Origin: Calendula officinalis
Lineage: Eukaryota > Streptophyta > Magnoliopsida > Asterales > Asteraceae
Reading direction: 5' to 3'
Assembly (NCBI GenBank): GCA_963853835.1
Contig: OY970834.1
Span: forward strand, 36,115,257 to 36,179,256
Length of the DNA stretch: 64,000 nt
Both the position numbers and the translations under genes were made by a program. Of this stretch, positions 23,827-36,326 are shown in pieces. The notes beneath the pieces were generated by a model. That model was given only the letters and a program-made list of their open reading frames with translations. It had not been told where the DNA came from and ran no database searches. Numbering within the stretch: position 1 is the first letter of the stretch; the number at the start of each line of letters is the position of its first letter.

Positions 23827-24669
23827 TGTAACATCCTAAAACCGGCCTAGTTGTTTTAGGTATATAATGATATTTGATAAATATATATTTGACCATATGT
23901 GGAATAAATTGATTAAGTGTTAAATGAATTGTTTGACTTTTTGTCCTTTTGTGATATTTTAATCAAGGGATTAAAATATCTGTTTTCTGAAATGTGTAAA
24001 TGAAAATGTGATTTTTATATCTTTAGATTTCTTGTCGGATCTCGTTTCCAGAAATGCTTTCGTTTTTAAAATTGGAGCCCGTTTGGTATTTTAAATAAAT
24101 TATCTACGAAATGGACTTTTGGGTTGTATTTGTTAAAAATGAAAAAGATCAAGTGGGGCCCCCTTTGGTGAAATCGGCAGCCAAGGGAGGGGATAACCCC
24201 TTCTTCTTCCTTCCTCCTTCTTTTCTTATCCACACTCTCCCTCTCTCTCTTAAATCTCTCTCTAAAAAGCCATCTTTAATGTTCTTGGTGTTCTTGACTT
24301 CTTTTGAAGATTGCTAGCTCGTTTCTTGCCCAACCTTAAATCCGAAACCATTTTTGAGTAGCTCTTGAGGTAAGCTTCAACCTATATGTGTTCGTTTTTG
24401 ATTTCATGATAGTTGATAAATTAGGGTTTATGTGTTCTTGAGATTTGGTTGGTGATTATGGTGCTAAATGGTATATTAAGTGTTTATACAAAGTTTGACA
24501 TGTTTTGTTGTATGGGTACAAGTAATTTAGCTCAAGGTACAACTATTTTAGCAAGATGTACAAGTTAGGGTGTTTATGCTAAAAGTAGGTTATGTGGGTT
24601 TTGACAAACCTTGGAGTTCTTGTTGTTTAAATGCTTGGATATGTTAACATGATGGATTGGATGTGTTAG
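23827..24669 (+). mobile_element. Truncated LTR of a Ty3/gypsy-type element
   Basis: It begins tgtaacatcctaaaacc, the usual start of chromovirus LTRs. It contains a CT-rich leader-like stretch (about 24190-24270), as seen in the transcribed part of such LTRs. It is cut at 24669, where another LTR starts with tgtgacaaccctag. The missing half was not found after the younger element, so this is a fragment. Confidence 0.55.
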
Positions 24670-27136
24670 TGTGACAACCCTAGAAATCAGGTATTTGACC
24701 CGGCATCCATATTAGCCTAGTTTCAATTTTCACATTTAGTAAGTCTTTCATTTAGCATTTAAGTCTAGCAAAATATCATGTCATGTTTCATTAGTACAAA
24801 TTAGCACTAGTACATTTTCATTTTTTTGTTGCATTATAGTGTTAGGATTGTAGTCAGCGAGTTGGTGACACAACAAAATTGTAAACCAAACCAAAAACAT
24901 AAAATTCATAAATAATAATAAACCTTAACTCAACCCAATTAATAGGTACAAAAGACAACATACAAAACATCCTATGCAGTTTAGTTCGTAAGCAAATATA
25001 AATAAGCACTCATTGTAATGCAAAAATACAAAGTGATGAAATAATTTCCCGAAACGATATATATTTTACAAGGAAATTGTACTAATATGTGCTTATATCC
25101 AATGTCACAAAACAAAAGTTTTCTATTCCTACCTCCCTCTCACTTGTACGTCTCCTCCCTAATTCCTATCCTCAAAAATAAATCAACCGACTTTTCCTAT
25201 CTTTTTGTAAAAATATTTAAATCAATGCATAAGATAAGCTTAAAACTACCAAAATCCTTAAACCCTCTCTTATAAAAATACAATATTTCCTTCATCCCAT
25301 CTCATTACTTCGAAAGTCAGTGGCAAATTACCAAGAAACTCTCTCAAGAACATCCACCAAAATTTGGTAAATTTCTTCATCTCTTTTAAATTTTCTTTGA
25401 TTCTAGCTTAAAAATATGTTTATGTTTGATGTAATCATTCTCCATGATTTGGTAATTAAAATATGGTCATATACAATATTTTATACATTAAATTAACCCT
25501 TTGAAGTTAATTAAAAGAAACCGGAAAGCACCCTCTGTTTCGTCGATGTATTCTGTAAAAACCAGGCACGTAAAGCATTAGTTTACATACGTGTAGCATG
25601 CTTCTTAAACCAAAAACCGAGCCTGAACAGTTGGTTAACACACTTTACCTCGAGCCGTAGGTATTATGTTCGAACCTTAGGGAATGCTTTTCTTAATTTA
25701 TTTGTTTTTGTTGCTTTCTTTTCCCTTGCCTGTTCCCTCCTCTACGCTAGCCCACAAGTCAACAACTGTTAATCTTTTATGTTCCATGTCAAATAAAGAA
25801 ATCAGATTACTCTCATTATTAAATAAGTATTTATTATTGAATATATACAAATAGTTATATTTATTTATTTATTAATGATTTAAAATCAGTTAACTTTTCA
25901 ATCAGTTAACTCTTATTTAGACAAGTAATCATTTAATGAATACGTTAATAACAAATTAATTATAAGTATCATAATTATTCAAATTAATATCTAAATAATT
26001 TTCTATGATAAAACTACCCATTAATTTTTTTATCAAATCAAATCAGTTTACTGAAACAAATAAAATACAATACTAATTCAATAACGTCACCAACATACCG
26101 CTCATTAGTTTACTTCTATGCATCTAGGTCACTAGAAGTTTTTGGTTGGATCTCGCATTTTACTTATTTGCATTTTGGAAGCTTTGCATCAGGTGAGTCC
26201 ACATCCCCTCTTTTTATTATGTTTTTAACTATTTTGGGGTGAAAAACATATCAAATTGTTTTACATATACTTACATTATTTATAACTGTTATTTTATTGT
26301 GATGATACATTATTCAAAACATGACAATCAATCTTTATGCTCGAACTAAGACAAGATGTAGTGTATAGGTAGATGCCTACATACTGTAACCATTAACTAG
26401 TTGCGACTAGGCCCTGGATATGCAGATAGTACTATTGTATGACACTCTTCCTCCCACATTTTGTTTTAACGGTGCTACCCCACCGTCAGGGGAGTGCATA
26501 TCTTAGAGAACAGAAACATCACACTTTGAGTTGTAGTTTGGTTATGGGCTTAGGGTCGGCATATTAACTCAAGAGGCTTGCAAACTATTGGGGATATCAG
26601 TCATGCATTTTAATATTTACTATTTTTACAACCTTACTATTTTGTTACATACATGTGTTTACATATCAAATTTTATTATAACATATCTTTATATCAAAAT
26701 CATTTTAACATTTTATCATCACACATATTTTTGTCATATTGGCACATTAACATTTGGTAAATCAAAACTATATTTTAAACTGGTAAACACAATAAAAACT
26801 TTTGTTTTCAAAACTCATATTAAACCTGTGGATTCACTCAACAATTTTTGTTGACCGTTTTATATATGTTTTTCAGGTAATTAGGAGAAGCATTGAGTCT
26901 CATTAGCTTTGGATCATTCAGCATGCATGTGTCAAGATGCCACAAACTTATTTTCATTTCAAAACATTGTCTTTAGGTTTTATTTATTTTGTTAACATTT
27001 AAATTTTTGTGGCGTACTTTATTTCAATAATTTTATTTAGGTTTTAAATCATTAAATGTTTACAATAATCATATGCTTGTTGTTACTCATGATGTCCACC
27101 CCGTTCTTCCGCAAACATTTTTGGCGGGGTGTGACA
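24670..27136 (+). mobile_element. 5' LTR of a chromovirus-type Ty3/gypsy element
   Basis: It runs from tgtgacaacc to ggggtgtgaca (TG..CA, about 2.47 kb) and is followed after three bases by a primer-binding site for initiator methionine tRNA at 27140. Long LTRs of this size are usual in the Tekay/Del lineage. No second LTR of this element was recognised in the window. A tRNA-like stretch at about 25630-25690 inside it may be a SINE scrap. Confidence 0.75.
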
Positions 27137-27139
27137 GAT

Positions 27140-27151
27140 TGGTATCAGAGC
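27140..27151 (+). other. Primer-binding site (initiator Met tRNA)
   Basis: The sequence tggtatcagagc is the standard plant LTR-retrotransposon primer-binding site complementary to the 3' end of initiator methionine tRNA. It lies three bases after the LTR end. Confidence 0.85.
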
Positions 27152-27814
27152 CATTGGTTATAGTGAACTAGTCAGTCTAGTCTATAACTTCAAAACGATT
27201 TTTGGGCAAAACTATTTTGAGTCAAAACGTTTTCGTGGCATCTAGAGTCTCATTTCATAATTAGAGTTGCATTTTCATATAGAGTCTCATTCATATAGGA
27301 TTGCATCACATTTCATTCATTTGACTTACGACTAAGAATGTCATTTGCCTTACACTGAACTTAGTTAGAATATATATCATATTTTGGATACAACATGTCT
27401 TCAGTGAGTTCGTTTTAGTTTTCATTAGACTTAGATAATGAACATAGTTATGCTATGTCTATTCGATCAACCTCGTCTGCTCCTCCGCCACAACGCTTTA
27501 GAGAACGTGTTACACTTGTAATCCCAAATGGCCTGCAATCCCAACAATAGACGAACGCGCAATAGTTCTTCGACGAGTTAAGGATGGACTGATTATTATT
27601 ACCACGCCGCGATAGCATGTTCGACCCCCACCAAATTGAACCAGGAGAATAACTTGAAGACTTTCATCTCCATATGCTTAGTTTTCTTTAGCAACCTAAA
27701 TATTGCATTTGTTTATCTATCATATTCTTTCATGTTTCTTTTCTTATGCCCCGTATGGTGACTTTTTCCCACCATTACATCTTATATTTGCATGTTGTAA
27801 TTGTTAGAACCAAA

Positions 27815-28625
27815 ATGCCTGCAAGAAATGCTTCGCGAAACAACCGAAGAACCAATGAGGCCGAAACAGTTGAGCAAATGGTGGAGCGCCGAATTGCTGA
27901 AGCATTAGCACAATATGAAGCAAATAGGACGAATAATCAGAATAATGCTAACAATGGAAGAGTCGAGAACAATGAAGAGCCAAATGGTAACCGTCAGGGT
28001 TGTACATTCAAAACGTTCACCAATTGCCGTCCTCCAACATTCTCTGGTAATGAAGGAGCTATTGCCATTATCCATTGGACTGAAAAGATCGAGTCCATTT
28101 TCAGTATAATAAATTGCTCGCCTAATAATAGGGTTAAGTATGCTGCTAGCACCCTGGCAAAAGAGGCGTTATCATGGTGGAATTCGAAAGTCCAAACTTT
28201 AGGTCGTGACGCTGCTGATGCTATGACCTGGGCTGATTTCAAACGTCAACTGACTGATAAATTCTGTCCAAGAAGAGAGCTGCAAAAAATTGAGACAGAT
28301 CTGTGGAACATCACAATGGAAGGCTCGGATATTACTGGATATACTACGAAATTCCAAGAGCTTGCGCGATTAGTCCCTGATATGGTTACTCCTTAATACA
28401 AGAGGATCGAAAGGTATACATATGGACTATCTCCTGTGATTCGAGGCTATGTGACTGCTGCTGAACCTACTACTTTCGAGGATGCTGTGAACCGAGCTCA
28501 AAGATTAACAGATGATGCCATTCGTAATGGTACATTGCAAAAGGACACTACTACCACAAACCCAACCAACAACACCAACCCATGCGATAATCAAGTTAAC
28601 AAAAATGGTAGCTAGTCTACTTGTT
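27815..28625 (+). pseudogene. Chromovirus gag, with a stop and an insertion
   Basis: The Gag frame starts at the ATG at 27815 (MPARNASRNNRR) and carries the conserved retrotransposon Gag core (PPTFSGNEGAIAIIHWTEKI; ALSWWNSKVQTLGRDAADAM; FKRQLTDKFCPRRELQKIE). A single TAA at 28394-28396 interrupts it, and the same frame continues with YKRIERYIYGLSPVIRGYV to about 28610. The start of the zinc knuckle (C-Y-V) is reached at 28622, where a solo LTR is inserted. Downstream pol is missing. Confidence 0.85.
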
Positions 28626-28630
28626 ATGTA

Positions 28631-29367
28631 TGCCTAGTGTTAGGGAATACCATACATGACCATGTGCACACAGGTGAAGAGACTTGGCTTGATTGTAAGC
28701 AACAACTCGGTTGATTGGTAACCGAGGACTCGGTAAGTGACAACCGAGGTTTGAGAAGTCAGTGTCGGAAGGAGAACGGCTGGGCATCGGGTATCGACTA
28801 ATAGGGTATCCGACCTTACCTGTATTTGTTGCATGGTTAAGGGGAGGGAGTTGCCCTGGTGTTGGATACGAAACGCTATCGGTTACCGTGGTTTTGGCCG
28901 ACCATGGTTTAAGGCTCCGGCAGGACCCCGATCTTCTCGAACAAACAGTGTTTTTCCCCAACCGGAGATGTTTTAGAACTTCCGTGTTTTAGTGAACGGT
29001 GATAAGTAGTTATGTGGCCTTTAGACCGTAGGGATGTCTATGCTAGCTTGTTGGGCTTTACAGAATTTGTAGATTATATTCATTCACTTCGCTTTGTGCT
29101 AATCCCTCCCTCGTTGAATCTTTTCAGGTTGATCGGTGCTTTGGACGGAATGAGTGACCAAGCTCAATTGGTTATGTTTTGTAAATCGAGCCATGTCGTT
29201 AAGTGACACCGTTTTTATATTGTTTAAGTAATGTTCATTTCGGAAGCTTATTGTGGGACCTTGTTTGTAAACTAAACTAAACTAAGATAATTAAACTAAC
29301 CTAGAGGATAACCTAATCGCCTTCGGGCATTTAAAAAAAAAGGCTTTCTAAATTTTGCGGTGTTACA
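28631..29367 (+). mobile_element. Solo LTR inserted in the gag zinc knuckle
   Basis: The 737-bp block starts tgcctagtg and ends ggtgttaca. It is flanked by atgta (28626-28630) and atgca (29368-29372), a 5-bp duplication with one mismatch. Joining the flanks restores the start of a CCHC box (C-Y-V-C-G-N), so the insertion point is well supported. No internal region is present, so this is a solo LTR left by LTR-LTR recombination. Orientation is set by the ggtgttaca end. Confidence 0.75.
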
Positions 29368-29372
29368 ATGCA

Positions 29373-29460
29373 TGTGGCAACTTGGCCAGTTTGGCGGTAT
29401 TAGAGAGTGATCACCCATATATTGCAAAAAAATTACACAAAAAAGATAAATACCAAAAAT
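29373..29460 (+). pseudogene. End of the interrupted chromovirus gag
   Basis: It continues the gag frame with CGNLASLAVLESDHPYIAKK, where a zinc knuckle would have GHFxxxC, so the knuckle has decayed. Homology to retroelements fades near 29460. Confidence 0.55.
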
Positions 29461-30008
29461 AAAATAGAGTAATTTTATGATTATAAATCAAATAATCAGA
29501 CTCATTATTAGCAAATATCAAAAACTTCAAACCGAAAAATTTCAAAACTACAAAAACAATAAAGTTTGAACATATATCTACTAAATAGACTTAAAATTCA
29601 ATTAAAGAACTTGCTAATTATAGACATAATTGCGTTTATATAAATATGAATCTTATAAGACTTGAACACTTCTAGACATCCACATTATTAAAGAAACATG
29701 CTACCAACTGAGCTATGCATTATCACATTACTTCAACTAATATATTAAGCAAATAAATGTTTCCACCCTTCAAATTTAACCCTAGACTATTGTCACCTTT
29801 GAACTTATGCTAATTTAAATTATTCCATTTGTACAATTGTTATTGTTAAAAGAAAAAAAAAACATACATACATCCGAATAATATTTACTTGCCATAAAAT
29901 ATAATTACCGACATTGCAGTATAGTTACCCCTAAAGCCTAACCGGTTTACCGGTAGACCCAACCGTGGTTGCTGGGAGTTGTAGAGCAAGGACAAACCTA
30001 AAACTATA
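29461..30008. other. Intergenic with a tRNA-like scrap
   Basis: AT-rich sequence. On the minus strand around 29735-29655 there is a tRNA-like D-arm (tagctcagttggtagcatg) and a weak T-arm (gtgttcaagtc). The acceptor stem does not pair, so it is a degenerate tRNA or SINE scrap and not a working gene. Confidence 0.4.
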
Positions 30009-30017
30009 AAAACTATA

Positions 30018-30468
30018 GAGTAAATTACATGAATGGTCCTTTAGGTTTATGGTAAATTTCACCAATGGTCCTTTAGTTTCAAAAATTACACCGATGGTCC
30101 TTATTTTTGAAATGTTTTTCACCGATGGTCCTTTACGAAAAAGTCCGTCTATTTTTCAAGTTAACTAACATCACATGTGATGCACATGGGGGTATATTTG
30201 TCAATTTGTCTTTCCTAAAGGACTATTGGTGAAATTTGCTATAAACTTAAAGGACCATCCGTGTAATTTAATTAAGAAGGGGAAAGACAAATTGACCAAA
30301 ATACCCCTATGTGCATCACATGTGATGTTAGTTAACTTAAAAAATAGACGGACTTTTTCGTAAAGGACCATCAGTGAAAAACCTTTAAAAAATAAGGATC
30401 ATCGGTGTAATTTTTAAAATTAAAGGACCATTAGTGAAATTTGTCATAAACTAAATGACCATTTACTC
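30018..30468. repeat. Foldback MITE upstream of the WDR75 gene
   Basis: The ends are gagtaaattacat and, inverted, atttactc, flanked by identical 9-mers aaaactata (30009-30017 and 30469-30477). Arms are long inverted repeats. The centre (about 30208-30270) also holds an extra copy of the terminal sequence, suggesting a nested or rearranged event. It ends about 30 bp before the likely WDR75 transcript leader. Confidence 0.85.
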
Positions 30469-30484
30469 AAAACTATATAAACAA

Positions 30485-31147
30485 AAACCCCAAAACCCAT
30501 AAACCCTTTTCAAAGTTGCAAACTCGCCGCCGCCGGAGCAATTGTTTCAGCCCTCGCGTTGCTTTTTGTAGGGCGACACTCAATCAGTATAATATATCTC
30601 TATCTCAGAAACTATCATTAATATAATCTTAACATAAACAATTAACTCTCTAGGATTTCATTTCACATATCAATTTTTTTTTTTTACCTGGAGCTCGAAA
30701 AATTGAAGCAAACATAGCAACGTGGATTACTCGTCAGTTTGAAGCACGAATTTGAAGGTAATTTTGATTAGTTCTTCTATAATGTTATAATTAGGGTTTA
30801 TGGTGTTCAATGGTGGATATATTTGAGAAATCACAACCCTAAGTCTGAGAACTGTGGACAAACTTGGTGCCGGTGGTAATGGTGGTTGGAACTAGAACAC
30901 GATAATGACTCAATTGATTCTTAATGGAAAATAACCGGTTATCAGGACATTTTATCCCAATTTAGCATGTTTCTACAATGATGACAAAAAATAAGTAACA
31001 TGTACTAATGCAGTATAGCAAGCATGAAAATTTTGAGCAAAAATGTGACTATTATGCGCTATGAGCCCTAATGTAATATACTTTTCTACCATTACAGCTA
31101 CTTCATTTAACAAAAATTGTGTACTGATTAGGGTTTAGGTTGGAGAG
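30485..31147 (+). promoter_or_regulatory. WDR75 promoter and leader, probable 5'UTR intron
   Basis: Several aaaccc-type telo-box-like motifs at about 30486-30512 (ccccaaaacccataaaccct) are common in plant ribosome-biogenesis promoters. A plausible leader intron runs from gtaattttgat at about 30758 to ggtttag ending at about 31139, just before the start codon. Both are inferences from motifs. Confidence 0.45.
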
Positions 31148-34100
31148 ATGATAAGGGGAGGAAAGAGTTTTGTGTCTTCACCACCTGCATTCTCAAATGA
31201 TGCAAAAAAGCTTTTGGTTTGCACTGGAAACACGGTTTCCGTTTTCAGCACCGCAACTGGTTTACAGGTTTTTTCACTACCTTTTTTTAATAAAAAAACT
31301 TATGATAACAAATTATTCTTCATCGACAATATTTAATAATATTTTATCACAGGTAACAGAATTAGAAGGTCACACAGAACTAGTGACATCTATAACAGTT
31401 GTACCTGCACTCACACCTGCAAGCAGGATTTTATGCAATTGCTGGACCACTTCACTAGATGGTACTATCAAGTATTGGGATTTCTCTGTACCTGAGTTGA
31501 TCAAGACTATAAATATTCAACTTCCGATATATTCTATGGTAATTTCTTTGCTTTATTTGTGTTTATTGCTTTTTTAATTGTTAAATTATGTAATGTAAAC
31601 TACGTATAACTTATTTAGTTGTGGTTTTAGGTGATTCCATCATTACTCGCTCAACAATCAGAAAATAATGAAAATTCACCTGATGTTTATGCTTATATTT
31701 CTGTGGAAGATACAAAAAATGAACAAAATAAACAAAGAAAAGAGTTAAATGGACAGATCTTGAAGTGTAATTTGTCTAAATCTCGCCTTGTTCGTGGAGT
31801 GATATTATCAGAGGTGAGCATGTTACTATAAGTTTCATATATGATATACAAGTATAATTTTTGCGATTGTGTTAAACATTATAAATTATATGAATTTTTA
31901 TATCTTTTACAGAGTAAAAAACCAGAATGTATCACCATCTCTTCAACTGGAAAATACTTTGGAATCCATGAAAAACACAAGATTCGTATATGGGAAGTAC
32001 CTGCAAAAGACTTAAAAAATACTAGTCATAAAAAAACAAAACTTACACACACCAAAAGGCTGAGCTGTCTTGCCTTTCATCCAACGGACAGGATTGTGGC
32101 AGCTGGCGATGTTACTGGAAGGATTTTAATTTGGAGAGGTTTTGGTGATAAAACATTTACTAGTAACAATTTAACAAATGGAGAATCATTAAATTATAAA
32201 GAAGAAAACCCTGGTGTCAGAGGTAATGATGATGCTGATTCTTGTACCACCTGGCATTGGCATTCTGCAGAAGTTAGGGTTCTGTTTTTCTCTTCAGATG
32301 GAGCATATTTGTATTCGGGTATGAAAAAAATTCAAACTTTACGTTAAATTTGTAAATTTAGTATAGTTATTTGCTCGTATTTTGTAACTTATATATAATT
32401 ATTCTCGTCATTTAGGTGGTAAAGAAGGAGTTCTTGTAGTATGGCAGCTAGATACTGGAAAAAAGAGGTTTTTACCAAGAATAGGGACCCCACTTCTGAA
32501 TTTTATAAATTCTCCAGACCCTTCTCTTTCATCTGTAAGTTTTATTATTTTTAATTAATTTAATTTATTTAATGAAGCGATATTGGTAATCTTGTTTCCT
32601 GATTAATGTTCCTTCAGATATCGTGTGCAGATAATCGAATTCATATTCTGAAAATGCCATCAATGGAGATTTTGAAATCGATTACTGGGATCAAGGTTAC
32701 TATCAATATAGAAGTATATTTCATGTAATTTTTTTTAAATTGTTTCAAACTTAAATTTATACCACTTTATTTTCAGCTCCCTTCTCCAATTCCAGAGATG
32801 TTTAATGGTGCATGTAATGATTTTATGTTTGATCATACGTCGGGTTTGGTTGCTGTTCGTACAGAGAATTATTGTATCCAATTTTACAGCTTGTTTGATG
32901 ATCGTGAGATATCAGAGGTACATTTTTTGTTTTATTTTTAGAATGTTTATTTTATTTTTATAGATTATGATGGTAGTTGAGCATTTCCCGTTTCTTTTTG
33001 TCAGGTTCAGGTTTGTGAAAGAAATCATCAACCAAGTGATGATGTCACGGTAAAATACAATATAAAATACAATATTTGGACTTTCATAAATAAAATAAAA
33101 ATTAAACTTTTGAATTTTATTATTGCAGATGATCTTAAATCTAGTTGCACTTTCATTTGAGGGATCTGTAATGTCAACTGTTGAAACCAGAATGGCTGAA
33201 GAAGGAATAGGTGGATTTGTAACACTAAAGTTTTGGGAACGTGAATCACATAATAATGATTTTAGCTTGTCAACCGTTATATACGAGCCCCACAGGTTTT
33301 TGTTTTTGTTTTTTATAAGTCAAAAAGTTATCATTTTTCTCATTTTATAAAATCTTTTATACTTATAAAGAATATATTATGCTTTATAGAGATGCTGGTG
33401 TTTCTGCAATTGCTTTCCATCCGACACGTGGTATGGCTGTTAGTGCTTCTTATGGTGGTGACTTTATGGTAAGATAACTAATTATATTTCTTAAATTTGA
33501 AAAATTGTGTTTGTAATTTCTTTATTATAAAATTTGGCATTTTGCAGGTTTGGGTTAGCAATCGTGATGTTAAACAGAACGATAAATTAAATCAGAGGAC
33601 TAGATGGGCATGTCATGCTGTTGGTTCATACAGGTATGTCTTAACATGAAAATAAAAGGATTATATTAAACAAATGGAATAATATTTTATTTTTAAATTT
33701 CAGGAAGAAAGCTATGACAGCTGCTGCATTTTCTGCTGATGGTTCTGTATTAGCAGTTGCTGCAGAAACTGTTATCACATTATGGGACCCAGAGAAGAAC
33801 GTTCTAGTGGCTGTAATCGGGTCAGCTCGTGAGGTGGGTCCTACATCTAACACTCGTTCTTTTTTAAATGTATTTATCAATTTTAATTAATGATTTATTT
33901 TGCAGTCAATTGTAAATCTATCGTTTATTGGAGATTCCAATTTTCTTGTATCTGCATCTCGAGGTTCAAACCCACAACTTGCTGTCTGGAGTATGGAAAA
34001 ACTGTCAGTTTCTTGGTCATACAAACTTCACACTGAATGTAAGTTTTGTTTCACAAATACAAGTACTAAGATTTTATTTTTATTTTTATAAGCTATAATT

Positions 34101-34797
34101 AACACGAATATTATATACTTAATATATGCAGCTATAGCATGTTCAGAAAAGGAACCCCTTTTAGCTGTTCTCGTTATTCTTCCGGAGTCTGACGTGGCAC
34201 AATCACACAACGCCAGCGGGGCGATACTACTATTCAATGCTGGAGATCCCGTTCCTATTTCTTCATGGTTTGTAAAAAAGGTAATATTTAATAACAGAAA
34301 AAGCTTATTATTAAAAAAACGTTAATTTGTAATGTTTTTTATTTGCAAAACGTGCAGGCAAAGGGAGGTGGGGTAGCTTTTATTCAAAAAAGTGACAGCA
34401 CTTTACTTGCATACGTAAATGATGATCATGAGTACGCGCTTTTCAACCCACATGGTGTCGAGACGTATGAACAAAAATTTAAGCACACTGAAAGTGTACC
34501 TCTAGAAGCAACAGGTTTGACTTGGTCAAAGGACCATTTACTCTGTGTTTTGTAAATTTATAAATAATAATGGCATTTTTTAACTTTGAAGGGCAATTTG
34601 GGTATTCATCAATTTACGGAGAGCTACCTGAATTTAAGTTAAAAGGTATTGAAGCTTCTGACCCTGTAACGCCTTTGGAAAGAGCATGGGAGACCATTTT
34701 CAGTGGGCCCTCACATAGTTTACCTCCACTCACGAAACTGTGTTCGGCTTTTTTGGAATCATTGCTCGAGAAACGAACTATTGCTATGGTAGACTAG
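31148..34797 (+). CDS. WDR75/Utp17-type nucleolar WD40 protein
   Basis: WDR75 (yeast Nan1/Utp17) is a WD40 subunit of the t-UTP part of the small-subunit processome, needed for pre-rRNA transcription and processing in the nucleolus. Exons: 31148-31267, 31353-31538, 31631-31813, 31913-32318, 32416-32534, 32618-32695, 32777-32917, 33005-33049, 33129-33295, 33390-33468, 33548-33633, 33704-33833, 33906-34038, 34132-34280, 34358-34514 and 34592-34797. They sum to 2385 nt, 794 residues, with no breaks. The start MIRGGKSFVSSPPAFSNDAK matches the family N-terminus. WD-type strands include TTSLDGTIKYWDFS, GKEGVLVVWQLDTGK and AVAAETVITLWDPEK, in keeping with a double beta-propeller. A partial scrambled copy lies at 48436-50275. 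Confidence 0.92.
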
Positions 34798-36326
34798 GTT
34801 TTAAACAGATAAACAAGCTCTTAGATCTAATTTGGCATGATGACTATGGGGTTAAAGAGGTAATTTTGTCTGCTAAATAGTTACTTGAGAGTTCAATTTT
34901 GTGCGGTGTATTTTGTTATTGAGTGGTTGACCATATATCAATTTGTTACATATTCAATTTTTTAAAGTTCGTTAATAGAGGGAAAACAGGTTATGATTCT
35001 ACTTTTCAATATTCAATTTGTGAATGAACTTTCATAACCCCACGAGGAGTTTTATTACCAGATTAAGAGAATTGTGGCCAAAAATAGTTTAGTGATAACT
35101 AATTCTCTAATTTTCTATACGTTTAGTTAAACAAACAATCACGAATGGGGTCTTGTTTGTTTGATTACGTTCGTGAACACATGCATATGTTTGTTCCGTT
35201 TATGTTCATTTGTTAGTGTTTATTTAAGTCCGCTCATGAATTTTCGTTTAAGTTCGTTCATGTTTGTTATTAAGTGGAAATAAAAATAATTTTGATATGT
35301 AAATAAAATAAGAGTCTCATGCATTGAAATGGTTAGAATACATAATACTCATTCATTATTGTTTTTATTAAAAAGTGTGCTAAAAAAATATAAGTGCAGA
35401 AACTCTCATTTTATTGAAATATCTCATCACTCACATCACACATCCAAATCAAAACTTGATGGTTTAAACAAAATAATTTAAAATTAGATTTATATATAAA
35501 AAAATGTTAGCTTTGTATATACTGAAACATTTTATATAAAAATTATTATAATTGATTTAAAAAGTTTTTAATGACTCGAGCAAAAAAATAAAATTATTTT
35601 TAATGATCCAATAAGGAACAACTTGCAAAACTTATATTTTGTTTTGATTTTATAAACACCAACTTTTGTCGTGTAATAATCATCATGAGCAGAATCTTGA
35701 CCATCACGATTAGCCATTTCAAACAAATCGAAAATATTATCACTAAATGGTTGATTGTTTTGAACAAAAGTAACATCAATGTTCTCGTCATGAAACAATT
35801 CTTGCCTCCCATAAAATAAAATTGGATCGAACCGGCTCATACTAGAGTGAACCGGTGAACCACTTTTTAAAAAAAAAGTAGAACCAAGAACATAGCACGC
35901 GGTTTCAATTGGTAATTGTATTGGTGCTAATCGATTCTAGTTTCCGGTCATTTTTGTGTTTTTGAATTTTCTTTAACATAAAATTACTTTCAATTTGTAG
36001 TAAAATATTATTATTATAATTTTATAATAATTGATATGTATATATATTAGCTCGTTTAATATCGCAATCATAACTGAGCTTTATGTGTGAAGATCACGTT
36101 TGAGTTCGAGCTCATTTAATTAACGAGCTCTAAGCTAGGCTTAAGCTCAGCTCGAGCTCGTTTAACTCGGGTTTTATCGATCTTTTAGTAAGTCGAACTT
36201 GTGTAATTTGCGAACAACTCGATTTACTTAGATGCCTAACTAGAAGACTGGAAAACTAAAAAAAAAGGAATAAAATGATGAATTTGCAAGGAGAAAGAGT
36301 ATATTTTGACATATTATATATGATAA
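34798..36326. other. Intergenic, 3' side of WDR75, with dispersed repeat
   Basis: The first 200 bp are probably the WDR75 3' untranslated region. From about 35140 to 35280 there is a gttcgtt/gttcattt-rich dispersed repeat, and 36060-36230 is rich in gagctcg motifs of similar type. A minus-strand frame at 35568-35840 (MSRFDPILFYGRQELFHDEN) is not recognised and may be a transposon scrap. Confidence 0.4.

Noticed and set aside
29655..29740. A possible tRNA gene on the minus strand
   Set aside because: D-arm and T-arm motifs are present but the acceptor stem does not pair and the anticodon arm is poor; more likely a SINE or tRNA scrap.
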